A stretch of DNA of 64,000 bases from Nematopogon swammerdamellus (lineage: Eukaryota; Arthropoda; Insecta; Lepidoptera; Adelidae). The position numbers were made by a program, and so were the translations under genes. Location of the stretch: assembly GCA_946902875.1 (NCBI GenBank), contig OX336340.1:16631566-16695565 (forward strand). The letters are read 5' to 3'. The notes below the pieces were generated by a model that ran no database searches, was not told the DNA's origin, and worked only from the letters and a program-made list of their open reading frames with translations. This document shows positions 32,100 to 41,819 of this stretch, one piece after another. Each line of letters opens with the position of its first letter. Position 1 is the stretch's first letter.

Positions 32100-33640
32100 G
32101 TAGTGCCCGATCAAACAGTATTCGCAGAGGACAATACGGTGTTCATCTTATTATCCAGAGATATCATTATTGTAGATGCGACAAAAAAAGGTAAGTTGTC
32201 CTCGGTGTTACCGCTTCCTCAGCCCGAGGGGCATTTTGACAGCCGGGCGGCTCCTGGTGTTGTCGTGATGACACGATGAGCGTTGCGGCATGCGACATCG
32301 CGTGAGCGACACCGCTACTGTGTGAGGCCATTTAGCTCGACACATTTCGATGGAATGTTGGCTTCGAATTCTAATGAAGTCACCTTGACGTTTGATATGA
32401 TTGTTTTTGCACGAGTATTTGGTTGATGATTGACGTGAATGGACTAAGTGTCGATGTACCACGCCACGGCAATAGGCAATAGGCATCCTCATGCGGCCTC
32501 TGAATGCTAAATACAAATTTTTATCTTGCTATTGCCCTGAACGATTATCATAACCTCATCGTTTGGGTGGTCATAAAAAATAAACTAAATATATGTTACT
32601 ATTGTGACAATAGTTAAATATATGTAGGTTATTTTTTTTATTCAATAGTATTGTCCTAAACAAGTAAGTAGGTATCTATAGTTGTTTGGGTATATGTATT
32701 TTCGATAAAACGTAACTAAGTAGGTATTAAAATATGCAATAAGCGGTTATAAAATCAATGGTAATACGTAAGTGTTAAAATGTAAATAAGCAATAAGAAA
32801 ACTGAAAATCACTTTTTTCACTTGGTCAGTCACAGAAGAGATAGATATGTAGTTACATAGGTACCTATGTATTAGACAATATTATTGATGCTTAGCGGTT
32901 TGTCAAGGGTTGCAAACCGTACTTTAAAATAAAGCATCTTACGTTATTTTAGGTCTCCGTACTTTAAACTTTTGAAAATAAATAAAGTACGCGAAAACGC
33001 TATATTTTTCAACCTTAAGTTCAAGCGTGAAATTAAACGTAAACTGACATCACCTCAGTAATCGAATGCAGTTGCATCATATAGTGTAGGTATTCAGCAA
33101 TACCTCATCACTGCTGAAATGTGCAAAGGGCACTAAAAATATATGTTTCAAAATTTTAATGGGGACCATGCCGTTTATCCCCATGATGGATGAATATTTT
33201 TGTTTATAGGTAATTGGTTAATTTACTTTATATATTATATTTTGTTGAACTGTTCATGTTTAATAAATAACGATTTAATGCAATTGGCTGTATGTTTCAA
33301 TATAAAAAGAATAATCTGATGTTATTTTTTTTTTATAAAATGGTTTTTCTACGAGACTGTACTTTTTATTTACCATCTCTGACATTAGAAATACATTATT
33401 TCTTCTAAAAATAGTTGGCAACCCTAGGTACGTGCCTCATCCGGAAACCATAAATTATCAACGATGTGATAGCATTATCGGGTGTCCGTGGAATTTCTCA
33501 AATCATCTCAAGCTTGTACCAAGACACTCTGCCTGTTCACTTGCTACAAATCTCGACAATGTGAGCTGATGTTAGAAGGAAATTTAAACGAAGAGATCTG
33601 GCCAACAGATGGAAAGTGGAAATACAATTAAAAGATTAAA
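32100..33640. other. Intron sequence without assigned features
   Basis: Non-coding. A 102-codon open frame on the minus strand (32208-32516) shows no motif. GTAGGTA-rich A/T sequence fills 32560-33340. Confidence 0.3.
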
Positions 33641-33649
33641 TTTAGGAAA

Positions 33650-34078
33650 AAATAATGTTCGTTTACTTACTTAAAGGAGTCAGGGGACCGCTAAGTAAAT
33701 ACCCGCGCAGCTCTGAGTTTTTATATTTTATTTACTTAGCGGTCCCCCGACTATTTTAAGTAAGTAAACGGAAATTATTTTTGACTTTTTAAGGGTCACG
33801 GGTTTTCTTTATTTGTAATTTAACATTTATTTCAAGCTTAAAAAAACCCGCATGCTAATCGGTCCACTTTTTAAGATAATTAGTTAATTACTTGATTACA
33901 AACATAGCTAAGAACCATCCCGATTAAACCAGCTTTCTAATTAAAAAAAAAACTGCATCCAAATCGGTCCATCCATTTGGGAGCTACGATGCCACAGACA
34001 GAAACACCCATGCACACATACTGATTTTTACACACTTATATATAACAAACACCCCTCTTTTTACGCCGGGGGTTAAAA
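33650..34078 (-). mobile_element. CCCCCGAC-type repeat, minus copy
   Basis: Mirror of 31610-32090: GGAGCTACGATGCCACAGAC, then ACACCCCTCTTTTTACGCCG and GGGGTTA at the right edge, with the self-complementary block at 33655-33785 on the left. Confidence 0.65.
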
Positions 34079-34329
34079 AGTATTGCTCGTATTGAACTTA
34101 ATATTTATGAAATGAAAACTGTATCACTAGATGTAAATCTATCTAATGGATAAGTCCGCCTTTAAACCTTATGTACATTTTTTATTGTGTATAATTTTTT
34201 GTCAAATATTTTTGGGGCAATATGTAGTATTTTCTATTTTATGTACTTATTGAATTATTGCTTGTTAAATTAGATAGAGTCAGCCAGAATATCTATGACA
34301 GAGTAGAGTATAGATTTTTGTATTTTTTT

Positions 34330-34530
34330 TCTTCATTATTCATCAAGCGGGCGATGCGGCGCTGTCACGCACGGTATCGGGCCGGGCCAGGAAGAGAGCG
34401 CGCCGGACAAGTGGATTAGTGCACACACAAACATCCGCGACACCTTCCGCCGAGCCCCCGCTAGGAGGTTGTCGTTGCTTCCTTGGACGAGTGCCGAGGC
34501 TGGCCGAGAGCGCACACTGCCCGTTCGTTG
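34330..34530. other. CpG-rich block in intron 1
   Basis: A 200-base GC-rich island (GGGCCGGGCCAGG, GCGCGCCGGAC) in A/T-rich intron. It may be an enhancer or internal promoter. A possible minus-strand donor AGCA|GTAAGT sits just upstream at about 34612. No product can be assigned to the open frame at 34343-34573. Confidence 0.25.
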
Positions 34531-34710
34531 CTATTGTTGAGTAAACATTACATGGTTTGGGGTTATATTTCAATATTTAGCTTCTACCAATTCATCGGTT
34601 AGGTTAGGTTACTTACTGCTTCTCACATATAGCTTCTTTATATTGCGTATAATGTTTCATAAACCTAGTTATATTTACAAAATGTTTAGAATTTCATGAA
34701 TGAGATAATA

Positions 34711-35199
34711 TATAAGGTCTTTCAAAATTAGTTCATAGTACGCTAAGGGGGGTTCTGTATCGGAAATAGATCACTTTTGTAGAACAAAGAATGTTATTTT
34801 TGTTCAAAAATTTTTTTTTATTTAAAATGTAAAAATATTTTTTTCTTAATCGTTTCAGTTTCATGCCAGAAACCAAAAAGTCTTCCAACACATAGATCTT
34901 TTTCTTTAAGAAATGTGAAAAACCACAATTTTAGTCTTATTAGTATGGAATAGAAAGAATTTTTTTTTACCAACTTACACTTTTTACATCATAATGGCAA
35001 TGAATACTTTTTTGTTACTGTTATGAAACTGAATCGATTAGGCTATAAAAATGAACCACCTATTTTTTATTTAAATACATTAAAAAATATTTTACAAAAA
35101 AAAAAACCAAGGTCAAGCAAATTTTATATAGATTTTACTCCCTATATGATACAGAACCCCCCCTTAGCGTACTATGAACTAATTTTGAAAGACCTTATA
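34711..35199. mobile_element. 489-bp element with ~51-bp terminal inverted repeats
   Basis: 34711-34761 (TATAAGGTCTTTCAAAATTA, GTTCATAGTACGCTAAGGGG) is the reverse complement of 35148-35199, apart from one extra C in the C run. TA lies at the tips, as expected for Tc1/mariner-type insertion. The internal 386 bp are A/T-rich with no transposase frame, so it is non-autonomous. Confidence 0.85.
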
Positions 35200-35349
35200 T
35201 TTATGATAATGTTCGAACATTCTGAAGTCTGTTTGAATAGGTACCATGTTAATTTATAAAATCTAATTCAACGAAGTATGTAGTGCCAACGATACGATTT
35301 GTTAAATCCGAGGATAAATCTAGGTTATCTCATTATACGTTATTCGCAT

Positions 35350-35560
35350 CTATAAAAAAACCGGCCAAGTGCGAATCGGACTCGCGCACCGAGATTTCCG
35401 TACACTATAGGATTCCGTACTATACCGTACTGTACGAAGTGATCCTATACACTTCGTTGTCCGTCTGTCTGTCTTACTGTCAAGACCGTTTTTCTCAGGA
35501 ACGGGTAAAGGTATCAAGTTGAAATTTATATCAAATACTAAGGTCTACGTTTCCTCGGAG
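35350..35560 (+). repeat. ACTTGGCCGG-family repeat
   Basis: Begins AAAAAAACCGGCCAAGTGCG then AATCGGACTCGCGCACCGAG, GATTCCGTACTATACCGTAC and TCCGTCTGTCTGTCTTACTG. Relatives are at 45345-45815, 57650-57735, 58240-58590 and 60575-60957. The class of element is unknown to me. Confidence 0.6.
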
Positions 35561-36460
35561 GTGTAAAAAATTTAAGCTTCTACGATACGACCATTTATGT
35601 CACATATTTTGCTACTGGAAAATCAAATCAAAACCTATAGAGTACTTCCCGTTAACTTAGATAGTACCTACCTATGTTCATTAATGTAGGACTTTTGACA
35701 GTAATAATAATAACATAGATACAGGGATGTCGAATGATTAATTTACAGCGAAATAATCAGTGAGACAAGTTTATGTACAATTACACGTTCAACAACTTAA
35801 AAAAAATGTTCAGAAAGAACATGGAACATCCTACATCTAAATATAAGCTCTCCATACCAAAGTAGTTACTAACACGAACTTTTGAAAATACAGCCAGCAT
35901 CCGACTCGAAAAGTAGGATCACGCCGGGAACCAAATTGCCTCCAAGGAATAAAACCGGTTTTATTTGACGTAGCCACATTGCCTTGTGTAGCTGTACGTG
36001 TTTATATCTGCTTTAACCAACATTATCGTTCTTGTGGTTAAAAAAAAAGGTTGACAGGCTTGAAGGCTTATTGTGTGAAAATAATAAATTCATGCAACCC
36101 CTTTATGCAAGCTGTACTACTCTATTATAAAACATCTTCCGAAATAGTAAGATGGATGTAAAATTATTACATAAACAGCGCCAGCTATCGTGATCGCACG
36201 GAACGCAGTGAACCACAAGTTTAATTTTAATTCTTTGATGCGCCACAAGATGGAGAAAGCGTTTGTACTGACCCCAACGCCATCTAGCTACAAGCGTTGC
36301 GTTTATTCCAGTTTGACTTTGCTGTTGTATTGGACTGCAGGCTGCAGCAAGATGTTTGACGACTGACTGACGACTAGAAATTCTTATCAAAGTAAAATTC
36401 TATACCGGTACATTGATATTATTAATATTTTTATAGTTGTAGAGTATATTATATTTGTAG
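35560..36460. other. Intron sequence without assigned features
   Basis: No repeat or gene could be named. A 95-codon open frame on the minus strand (36103-36390) shows no motif. Confidence 0.3.
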
Positions 36461-36469
36461 AGTTGAATT

Positions 36470-36709
36470 TCTAATAAATAAAGCCAAGTTTCTACGGCGG
36501 TGCAACGTACGTAAATATAGGTATATATATAGGTATTCTTATACTTATAACTCGAGAACCACTTTATCGATTTACATACGGTTTTCACTGTTACTTTCTG
36601 TCGCTTCTCATGATGGTTTGATTTTTAGCCTATAAATCATAATGCTACTCATCGGCGGCCTGAGCTGTGAGCAAAAACTGACGCGAAGCGAGCCGCGGGC
36701 AAAAGTTAG
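36470..36709 (+). mobile_element. Non-autonomous Helitron, family 2, copy 1
   Basis: Starts TCTAATAAATAAAGCCAAGT (5' TC), has CTCGAGAACCACTTTATCGA, TACGGTTTTCACTGTTAC and GGCGGCCTGAGCTGTGAGCA, and ends GCGAGCCGCGGGC-AAAAG-TTAG|T. Other copies: 37130-37300, 39357-39580, 39955-40056 and 60050-60290. Confidence 0.65.
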
Positions 36710-36903
36710 TGTAAATTGTCGAATTTGTGTATGTTGAAATTGAAGAACACGATAAGTAAAAATCATGAGATGCGTGCATCCACCTCCGCCATCGTCTAAC
36801 AAGCGTAAACTCATCTCATTTGATGAGCTTGATTTCTCTGGTAATGTTCCTATAGATAATGGTGTTCAACAATGCTCGTACTTGTGGCTCAGTGTGGTTG
36901 TGG

Positions 36904-36929
36904 AATCAGAATCAGAATCAGAATCAGCG
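36904..36929. repeat. (GAATCA)4 microsatellite
   Basis: Four head-to-tail GAATCA hexamers inside an otherwise unremarkable stretch (36710-37130). Confidence 0.8.
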
Positions 36930-37129
36930 GCCTCCGTGTGAATATGTCGTGTGAACACAATTACAATGGATCTGCTAAATTCCGCACTCGATTCTCCACA
37001 ATGTCTAGGCTGGCTCTACGTGTCTCTACTAACGGATTCTTGGTCATTCAGTCGCTGCTTTTAGATACATAATTTATGGAAACTGACGCTTCCTATATCC
37101 AAATCTGAAATTATTATGAGGTTCTATGG

Positions 37130-37300
37130 GCGAACGACCGTGTAACGTACGTCAATATACTCGTATGAATATCCCTATTTACATACGGTTTTCAATATTA
37201 CATTCTGTACTTTATCAAGATGGTTTTAGTTTAGGTTATAAAGCATAAGCATAACGCTACGTCATCGACGCCTGAGCAAAAAGTCACGGCGTCGATTCCA
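37130..37300 (+). mobile_element. Helitron family 2, internal fragment
   Basis: CGAACGACCGTGTAACGTAC, TTACATACGGTTTTCAATAT and CGCCTGAGCAAAAAGTCACG match the centre of the family; neither end is intact. Confidence 0.5.
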
Positions 37301-37309
37301 ACTGTAGGC

Positions 37310-38320
37310 TTTTAAAAACGTTTGTAACTCTCACTCCTCCAGCCACTTGCACTCCCGAGGTTCTCTGACCTCCCGAGTGGAAGTCGAACCCCGCATCAGT
37401 CTGGATCCATCCAGCCTGGATGTCTAATTTCTTGTTGTGTTACCTGTCCAATCTTTTTTTTTAATTCCAGTTTATTTCTTTATTATTTACTCTATTCGGA
37501 TAATAGCTCGGGAAATAGACAGCCTAGCGAAGCAACATTACAAAAAACACAAGTCAAATATTACGCGCCTATAAACATATTTCCACTAAAATATCTAAAA
37601 TTATAACGTAGAATAATTTACAGAATATTAGGTCGTATAAAAGTGGTGAAGGTGGGGTGGGGGAAATGAGGAAGGGGAAGGGGGATTATGTGGTTTGTTT
37701 AGTTTACCATTACTTATTTTACGTTTCACATTAGGGTAATACAATTATTTTAATTTCTTTAACCATTTATTATCACTATCACCCCCACTACCTACTTTTA
37801 TACAGTGGAAAGCGACTTGTACATAAAGGAAATAATTCGTATTTTTTTCTCCCATAGTCTACACGTACAAATTCTTACTCGGATCATCAAAATGTATGAA
37901 AGTGTAGAGCGTAACGTTTCGGAGCTAGGTACTACCCTCACTTGTGCAAAGAGCGTGTCTCGCATGCTCGCCGCCCGCACCGCGCCGGCTCGCCGCGCTC
38001 GGCCGAGCACTCCGCCCCTGACCTTCCGCCGAGGTGGACGTCTCTAAGTCTCTATAGCGCATTCAGTTCTAATTACTTTAATTAGTTTTAGTAATTTTAA
38101 GACAACAGTGTTGATCAAGTTCTGAAAATAGACATAGTTTCAAAAATATACGTACGAAATAAACGTATAGGTAACTGTATTATATTTGACAGGTTGAAAA
38201 TGTTTCAGAATGTTTTCAGAATTCAACAATCAGTATCGTACGAAACATTTTAGAGCACGGAATAAAGCTGAGACAACGAGGAATAAAGCTGAGACATTTC
38301 TGGCAGGACATTCCGTACCG
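37310..38320. other. Intron sequence with a CpG-rich block (37940-38040)
   Basis: The CpG-rich block reads as an open frame both ways. On the minus strand a short MRDTLFAQ frame meets ACAA|GTGAGG, but in phase 0, which does not fit the Tgi exon 2. I therefore do not call it an exon. Possible regulatory island. Confidence 0.25.
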
Positions 38321-38326
38321 TACCGT

Positions 38327-38660
38327 ACCGTGTGGGGCCGGTACTTAAAAAGAATATCCCTACTGCATCTCTCCCCATGCATGTCGTAAAAGGCGACTAA
38401 GGGATAAGGACAAGATACCGTGCTAAAGGGCGACAGGCTCGCCACCTCTCACCTTGGCACGGTACTCCCACCGAGTCATGCAGCAGGTGGGTCTTCGTGC
38501 CTTACTTTCTGCTTGATCGATTGAATCTTGTTCGAATATTTTGCGAAACGTGGTGGTTGGTGTTGTGCTGTAATTGACCAGAGTTCTTGCAGCACAACAC
38601 CGATTACTCTGCTTACCCCGATTGTCGGGATTTAGCGTGTGTGATATGTATTCCACTGGG
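38327..38660 (+). mobile_element. SINE, head B + tail 2, copy 2
   Basis: The best-kept copy of this form: CGTGTGGGGCCGGTACTTAA, GTCGTAAAAGGCGACTAAGG, CACCTCTCACCTTGGCACGG, TGCAGCACAACACCGATTAC, CCCGATTGTCGGGATTTAGC. CGTAC is repeated at the 5' edge. Confidence 0.75.
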
Positions 38661-38713
38661 ATAATATTCATTGTGTGTTTCTATCATATCATTAATTATT
38701 TGACAAGAAAATG

Positions 38714-39112
38714 TTTTTATCGAATTCGGCATGGGTGGCTGAGTCAGAGGGGCCAGAGCACATGATCCGACTAGCCAATATCACCTCCGAGAAGGTGCAA
38801 TACGGGAAAATTTTCTTCCAATCGTGGGCTATGCTGGAGGAGAACCGAGAGGAGAACACAGCCGAAGTTCCTATGCGGCCATATTTCGTCCGGTTCCGGT
38901 ATGGTGGTAACAACCCAGTCGGCTACAATCACCTAGCAGAGGGGAAACTGGGACGTACAGTTTTAAACCGGTTCCGGACGATGAAGGAGCAGGTGTAGGT
39001 ATTGGCGTTCTTCAATCAGAAAAAAATATTGGTGCACGTGTCGGCCGAATTCGAACCACAGAGAAGGTCCGTCAAGATCAAGAGTCTGACGCCAAAACCG
39101 CGCCAACCACCC
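38714..39112 (-). mobile_element. SINE type C with tRNA-like head D
   Basis: Minus strand starts GCGGGTGGTTGGCGCGGTTT and has GTGGTTCGAATTCGGCCGAC, a tRNA B-box-like block. The body is TGTAGCCGACTGGGTTGTTA, then TTCTCGGAGGTGATATTGGC and CCTCTGACTCAGCCACCC. The 95-codon plus-strand frame across it is not a gene. Confidence 0.65.
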
Positions 39113-39356
39113 GCCGCCGCTAAAGTATGCAGGTTGGCAATGGCAACATCATATTCTTACAATATGAATATCATATTAATATTGCATGCAGGCAGGATAG
39201 AAGAAGCTGACCAAGGCTGACAAGCAACTGACGTACGGCTGCACGTAGTCAACATGATTGGCCAACGAACGATCACCCGGCAGGGTCACCCACCACAGCG
39301 GTCGTATCGATGCTGACGACCCCTCATTACTCTATTGTGGATTCATTTCCGACTTA

Positions 39357-39580
39357 TCCTAATAAATAAAGCGAAGTTTCTAAGGCCGTGTACCGTACGT
39401 CAATATATGAAGATCCTTATACGGATCGTTTATTAGTTTATTTATTACATACGGTTTTCACTGTTACATTCTGTCACTTTTCAAGATAATTTTAGGGTAT
39501 AAATGATAACGCTACATCATCGGCGGCCTGAGCTGTGAGCAAAAAGTCACGCGAGGCGAAGCCGCGGGCAATTAAGCCAG
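39357..39580 (+). mobile_element. Helitron family 2, copy 2
   Basis: TCCTAATAAATAAAGCGAAG at the start and GCGAGGCGAAGCCGCGGGC near the end; the CTAG is decayed (AATTAAGCCAG). Confidence 0.6.
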
Positions 39581-39954
39581 TAACTCATCATAATAGACAA
39601 GGAAATAATCTGAGAAAAATACGTTTCAAGTTAGAAGCAGTTGGTTCCAATTAATGCTGTCCATACTCTATGTTTCCGCAATGTGTCTCCTAATGTGTAA
39701 CCTAGTGAAAAACGGCTTTCCCCGCAGTCATTCGTTGAGCCGAAACACGTTTGGTTATATGTTTCGGTTAGCATATAAAAGAACTTTATCCATACAAATG
39801 TGACTTACTTAGTTTTTTTTTTTCCAATTTCATACTCCCAAAGCCCCGGGCAAAAGCTAGTCATTTATAAATTTAAAACAAAATATGTTATAATTTCCTA
39901 CAGAAAATAAAACTTCAGACCATCTTTCGTGTAAGTATCTTTCAAAATTTATTT

Positions 39955-40056
39955 TTTGTCTCTTCTCAAGATAGTTTTAGGCTGTAAAACCACGTCATCG
40001 TCGACCTGAGCTGTGAGCAAAAAGTTACAAGAAGCGAAGCCGCGGGCAAAAGCTAG
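39955..40056 (+). mobile_element. Helitron family 2, 3' end
   Basis: CTCTTCTCAAGATAGTTTTA, TCGACCTGAGCTGTGAGCAA and GAAGCGAAGCCGCGGGC-AAAAG-CTAG|T. A bare end (CCCGGGC-AAAAG-CTAG) also lies at 39845-39862. Confidence 0.6.
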
Positions 40057-40274
40057 TAAAATATAATCGATCTCTGAGGCTTGCATCCATACAAATTAGG
40101 ATAGGGTCAACTTTATTTCACTAAGATATTACGAGAATACTGAGGTGATATGCGCGGGATATTTAGAGTGGCCACTTGCTAGTCCCGACCTCGATTTAAC
40201 ACCCTCCTCTACTGCCGATGGGCCCGGATATGTTCGGTGAAGCAATCGCAAGCTTACTTCCACAACTTCTACGT

Positions 40275-40882
40275 CTTAGGCCCACTTGCACCAACACAAA
40301 TTTAATATACAGGGTGTAAAAACGGCGAGTACATTAAATTTAGGAAATTATTATTGGGATCAAGAGTAACAAAAAAGTCAAATAACTTTTTTCTGAATTC
40401 CGTTTAAATAAAAAGTTAGAGTTTTCATACAAACTAATTGATTATTTTAGTGTAAAAATGATCTAATGATGACAACAGGGCGTCGCGGAGGGGGGAAGAG
40501 CGGGTGAGACGTGAGCGTTTCGGACGGAGGTGTTAGAGGGAGGGGCGGGGGTTAGCTTTGTGAGTGGAGGACTGTAGGTCGGCATGCGGAGGGTGCGGAG
40601 CGGCAACAACGCGTTAAAGTACACTAGACGAAAACATACATTTCAAAAATTCATATCTCGAAAACTAGACACTTTAGAGAAAAACTTTATTAGCTTTTTT
40701 GTCTAGGAAAAACATGAGGATTGCGCTGGCGAAATTAATGTACTCGCCGTTTTAACACCCTGTATAAACCAGTTTAACTCGCTAAACCAGTTTAAGCTAG
40801 CACCCGTTGACTGTGGGAACCGCGTTTAAATCCATAACTCGCTACTTAACTTTAAACTCGTGTTGGTGCAAGTGGGCCTAAG
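40275..40882. mobile_element. GGCCCACTTGCACCA-type MITE, host of a nested MITE
   Basis: CTTAGGCCCACTTGCACCAA at 40275 and TTGGTGCAAGTGGGCCTAAG ending at 40882 are inverted terminal repeats. Inside the right half are AACCAGTTTAACTCGCTAAA-type repeats, as in this common lepidopteran MITE. It is split by a second element at 40309-40762. Confidence 0.8.
40309..40762. mobile_element. ACAGGGTGT-type MITE nested in the former
   Basis: ACAGGGTGTAAAAACGGCGA then GTACATTAA at the left edge is inverted at the right (TTAATGTACTCGCCGTTTTA-ACACCCTGT). TAT flanks are consistent with TA-type insertion. The centre (40475-40610) is G/C-rich. A shorter copy of the same element is at 53833-54188. Confidence 0.85.
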
Positions 40883-41067
40883 TTACGACAATACGGTTGA
40901 AACTAGGGCGAAAAAAGCAAACGAACCGGAAAACCAACATTTTATAATTAAGTAAAATATTTCGTTCGTGACTTGCCCCTACAGAAGAATTTCTAACATA
41001 AAAGTGTTTCTTTCGCTAACTATAATATATTTCCAAAATCCGGGCATCAACCTTCACGGTCACTTAC

Positions 41068-41173
41068 TCATCGGCAGATCGGTGCTGAGCTGCAGAAGGC
41101 GTGGCGATCTTATCTGCTGAAGTGCGCTAACAATATTATCGCGAGCTATAAAAATTCCTGAACGCACGCGCAT
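41068..41173 (-). CDS. Candidate alternative first coding exon B of Tgi
   Basis: An open frame from ATG at 41173 gives 35 residues (MRVRSGIFIARDNIVSALQQ then IRSPRLLQLSTDLPM) plus one base and ends at a near-perfect donor, ATGA|GTAAGTG. The leftover base puts it in phase 1, as for the accepted first exon, so splicing to 19471 would continue the Tgi frame with Lys at the junction. The sequence just upstream (41170-41225) is CpG-rich and could be a promoter. I recognise no homologue of this peptide. The exon could equally be untranslated leader. Confidence 0.35.
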
Positions 41174-41174
41174 A

Positions 41175-41290
41175 GCCGCAGTCGACCGCCACCGACGACG
41201 CCGACGCCGAAGCAAGCGGTGCGACCATCCAACCCTGACATGCTTGGCTGACTGCTTTACATGCGTCGACGAACACGAGCCAACGCAATA
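41175..41290 (-). promoter_or_regulatory. CpG-rich sequence upstream of candidate exon B
   Basis: Dense CG dinucleotides (CGACGACGCCGACGCCGAAG) and an Initiator-like CAGTCAG at about 41250 on the minus strand precede the candidate exon at 41068-41173. This could be an internal promoter of Tgi. Composition is the only evidence. Confidence 0.25.
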
Positions 41291-41467
41291 GCTCATATCG
41301 CACTCGGCATCATCAGGGTCGGTATAGTGCTACATGCCTTCAGTTTATTGTCAGCTTGGAGGATAACCGCAAAAGGATCGTCCGAAGTCAAAGTCTTATT
41401 TGATGATTTTGACAGATCTATACACATTGGTAATTTTTTAATCAGTTACTGAGTACAAATGACCGTT

Positions 41468-41741
41468 AAGGGGATATCAGACTGTTCACTCGGATGAACG
41501 TGGAGTGAATGTTCATTTTTGTTTCATTCCGTGTTCAGATGACACAGAAAAGATGGCATAAAAATGAACGCTCATTCGCTCTTTTCCTCGAAGATGTTGT
41601 CGAACGAAGTCGTGACACTTGGAATGACGTGAATGACAGAGCTCCGAATGAATGTTCGTTCCATGTTTAGACGTTTTATTTCGAGTAAAAGATGCCGAAT
41701 GAAAGACGAAAAACGAAAAATGAACAGTCTGATATCGCCTT
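41468..41741. mobile_element. 274-bp MITE with ~21-bp inverted ends
   Basis: AAGGGGATATCAGACTGTTC at 41468 is inverted as GAACAGTCTGATATCGCCTT ending at 41741. The interior repeats GAATG(A/T)TCATT-like words. TTA next to the left end could fit a Harbinger-type target, but this is weak. Confidence 0.75.
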
Positions 41742-41819
41742 TATAACATAATCTGAAACGCAAACACAAAGTTTCGAATAAGGAACCACTTTCAGAGATG
41801 ATGCTATAGGACAAACCCA

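Noticed and set aside
37798..38010. Further Tgi first exon with MRDTLFAQ and a GTGAGG donor
   Set aside because: It ends in phase 0 and cannot join exon 2 in frame.
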